Shown piece after piece: positions 23,776-25,000 of a stretch of DNA of 25,000 nt (position 1 is its first letter; every line of letters begins with the position of its first letter). A model generated the notes under the pieces. It had not been told where the DNA came from. It ran no database searches and saw only the letters and a program-made list of their open reading frames with translations. This stretch comes from Prorocentrum cordatum (Eukaryota; Sar; Dinophyceae; Prorocentrales; Prorocentraceae): NCBI GenBank assembly GCA_963575745.1, contig CAUYUJ010022086.1, forward strand, positions 1 through 25,000, read 5' to 3'. The position numbers and the translations under genes were made by a program.

Positions 23776-24965
23776 GGCCAGTGGTCCTGGCCGTCATCCT
23801 TTCATTAACCCACTGCGGAAAAACATACATTTCAACACTCGAACTCCAGATAGGATAACTCCTCCAAAGACGTGCTTTCCATATTGCTTTCCTAATGCCC
23901 TTCATCTCCTCGTTGATCTCCTCGCCCGTGACCCCCTGGCGCACAACTCTTCCCCGTCGTGCTTGGATCTCGTCCGCCGTGGTCTCAGCAGCCGAGCATC
24001 CTCCTGCGGGGCCTGGTCGCTTCATCTTCTCAACCCACTCGTCGTTCGTGCCCGATACATGATGTCGACCGTACACTCGTTTCCGTTCTCCTCTTCTCCT
24101 TTGTGCCAACATCCTCGCCATTTTGTGGACCGTGTAGAAGTCGTTCGTCTTCACTGCTCTCATGAACTCGTCGCATCGTAGTGTCTCGATCTCTTGCCAA
24201 TATTTTTGCCTCTGCTGTCGTAGCCATTTGCTGAGACGCCGTATTCTAATCGTCAGCTGCAGCTCGGCCATCTCGCGGTCATAGCCAACCTCGGTAGAAG
24301 CGTCGTAAACCTCGTCATCACCCACTCCACATAGGTACTGGACCTCCTTCCGCAGATTACGCCGTTCCCATAGCATACGTCGGACTTCTCTAGCGTGTGC
24401 TTTGTGGTCCTCCGTGTAACCTCTGGTCGTCGTGCAAAACTTGGTAGCCGCATTCTCGATCGCCTTGTGGATCGTCGGATTCACAAAATCTGGTGTGTCT
24501 TTGCACGTCTGAGCAGCAAGTTGTTCCCGCTGTCGACTTAGTTCAGACTCAACATGTTGCACAAACGCTCGTCGGTTGTCGCCGAGCTGAAGCATCTTCG
24601 CAATACTCTCCCTGTCTAGCTTCACGCGCTTGTACTCCATCTCTCTGTACGGCTCGGCCACCACGTCCATCTCGAAGCTGGCCGCCAACGGAACGTGGTC
24701 CCATATGCCGCTGAGGTTGTGCACTTGGAGCCTCCAAGCACTCGCCAGTAGTGTCCGACACCATCTGACTGCCGTCATCCATGTTCTCGGAACTATGAGG
24801 TAGTCCAAGGTCTTTGTGACTCCTTGGTTGAAGTACGTTGGGCATCCCCGCGCAAAATGTGTGTTGACCACGGCCAGTTGATGTGCCGTGAGCAACGGGG
24901 AGACCTGCTCTGTCGTGAAATTGAAGGGCCCCAAATTCTGTGTGCCCGTTACGCCTTCGACATTG
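23776..24965 (-). pseudogene. LINE ORF2: endonuclease end and linker, RT core deleted
   Basis: From the right end, the minus strand carries the C-terminal half of an APE-type endonuclease: LAVVNTHFARGCPTYFNQGV, KTLDYLIVPRTW and IWDHVPLAASFEM, where DHVPL is the catalytic His region. A long charged linker follows (KHAREVRRMLWERRNLRKEV, IRRLSKWLRQQRQKYWQEIE), the usual segment before RT, to GVTGEEINEEMKGIRKAIWK. Then, instead of RT motifs (FxDxxxAFD, YADD), the sequence reaches the post-RT tail (around 23770) in another frame, so the core is deleted. A frameshift near 24960 separates TDMNGQFSQ from VTGTQNLGPF. Endonuclease would nick target DNA to prime reverse transcription. Confidence 0.75.
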
Positions 24966-25000
24966 GCTGAACTGCCCGTTCATGTCTGTGCATATGACGG
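24966..25000 (-). pseudogene. LINE endonuclease fragment cut by the window edge
   Basis: The minus-strand frame reads ICTDMNGQFSQ, matching the GDFN-like motif of APE-type endonucleases. The rest of the 5' part lies outside the window. Confidence 0.5.

Noticed and set aside
24549-24983. Frame of 144 codons on the minus strand as a separate gene
   Set aside because: Mostly an out-of-frame shadow of the LINE endonuclease; only its first residues match the endonuclease before a frameshift.

Overview
The window looks like nuclear DNA of a dinoflagellate. The support is the retroelement types (a tyrosine-recombinase retroelement carrying a methyltransferase-like domain, a copia-like element with a methyltransferase-like domain before its integrase, and a LINE with a zinc-finger tail), the GC-rich sequence, the many trinucleotide microsatellites, and the absence of bacterial operons, rRNA or tRNA genes. 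This resembles the repeat fraction of Symbiodiniaceae-type genomes. The exact species cannot be read from it. I see no host single-copy gene.

Layout. (1) About 0.9-9.8 kb, minus strand: one decayed copia-like retrotransposon in the order gag (9.8-8.7 kb), methyltransferase-like domain (8.07-7.35 kb), pre-integrase and integrase (7.34-5.3 kb), reverse transcriptase (5.2-2.0 kb), RNase H and tail (1.95-0.9 kb). It is broken by stops and frameshifts and packed with small inserts: a Tc1/mariner-like MITE family (four copies), a second MITE family (two copies), several palindromes and foldbacks, a 145-bp tandem triplication and a 0.9-kb minisatellite. (2) 9.8-15.1 kb: no genes; degenerate CTTGG-rich arrays, (GAC)n/(GTC)n and (TCC)n microsatellites, a duplicated 130-bp unit whose second copy carries an insert, and small hairpins. 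(3) 15134-21580, plus strand: a DIRS/PAT/Ngaro-class tyrosine-recombinase retroelement, complete end to end, with split direct repeats in the order A1 - ORFs - B1 - A2 - B2. It sits inside a (TCC)n microsatellite. It encodes an ORF1 in pieces, RT plus RNase H, a tyrosine recombinase in an overlapping frame, and a C5-cytosine-methyltransferase-like domain. (4) 21.65-25.0 kb, minus strand: a LINE with part of an endonuclease, a linker, a zinc-finger tail and a C-terminal domain, with the RT catalytic core deleted; it runs off the right edge.

The region-3 element is the main discovery candidate. The repeats would let a circular intermediate form and integrate through the tyrosine recombinase without target-site duplication. 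The methyltransferase-like domain has recognisable C5-MTase motifs. This copy is probably not autonomous: ORF1 is frameshifted by an 8-bp tandem duplication, and the recombinase lacks the HxxR box because about 70 residues are missing. A second methyltransferase-like domain, in the copia-like element, suggests that two unrelated retroelement classes in this genome carry such domains.
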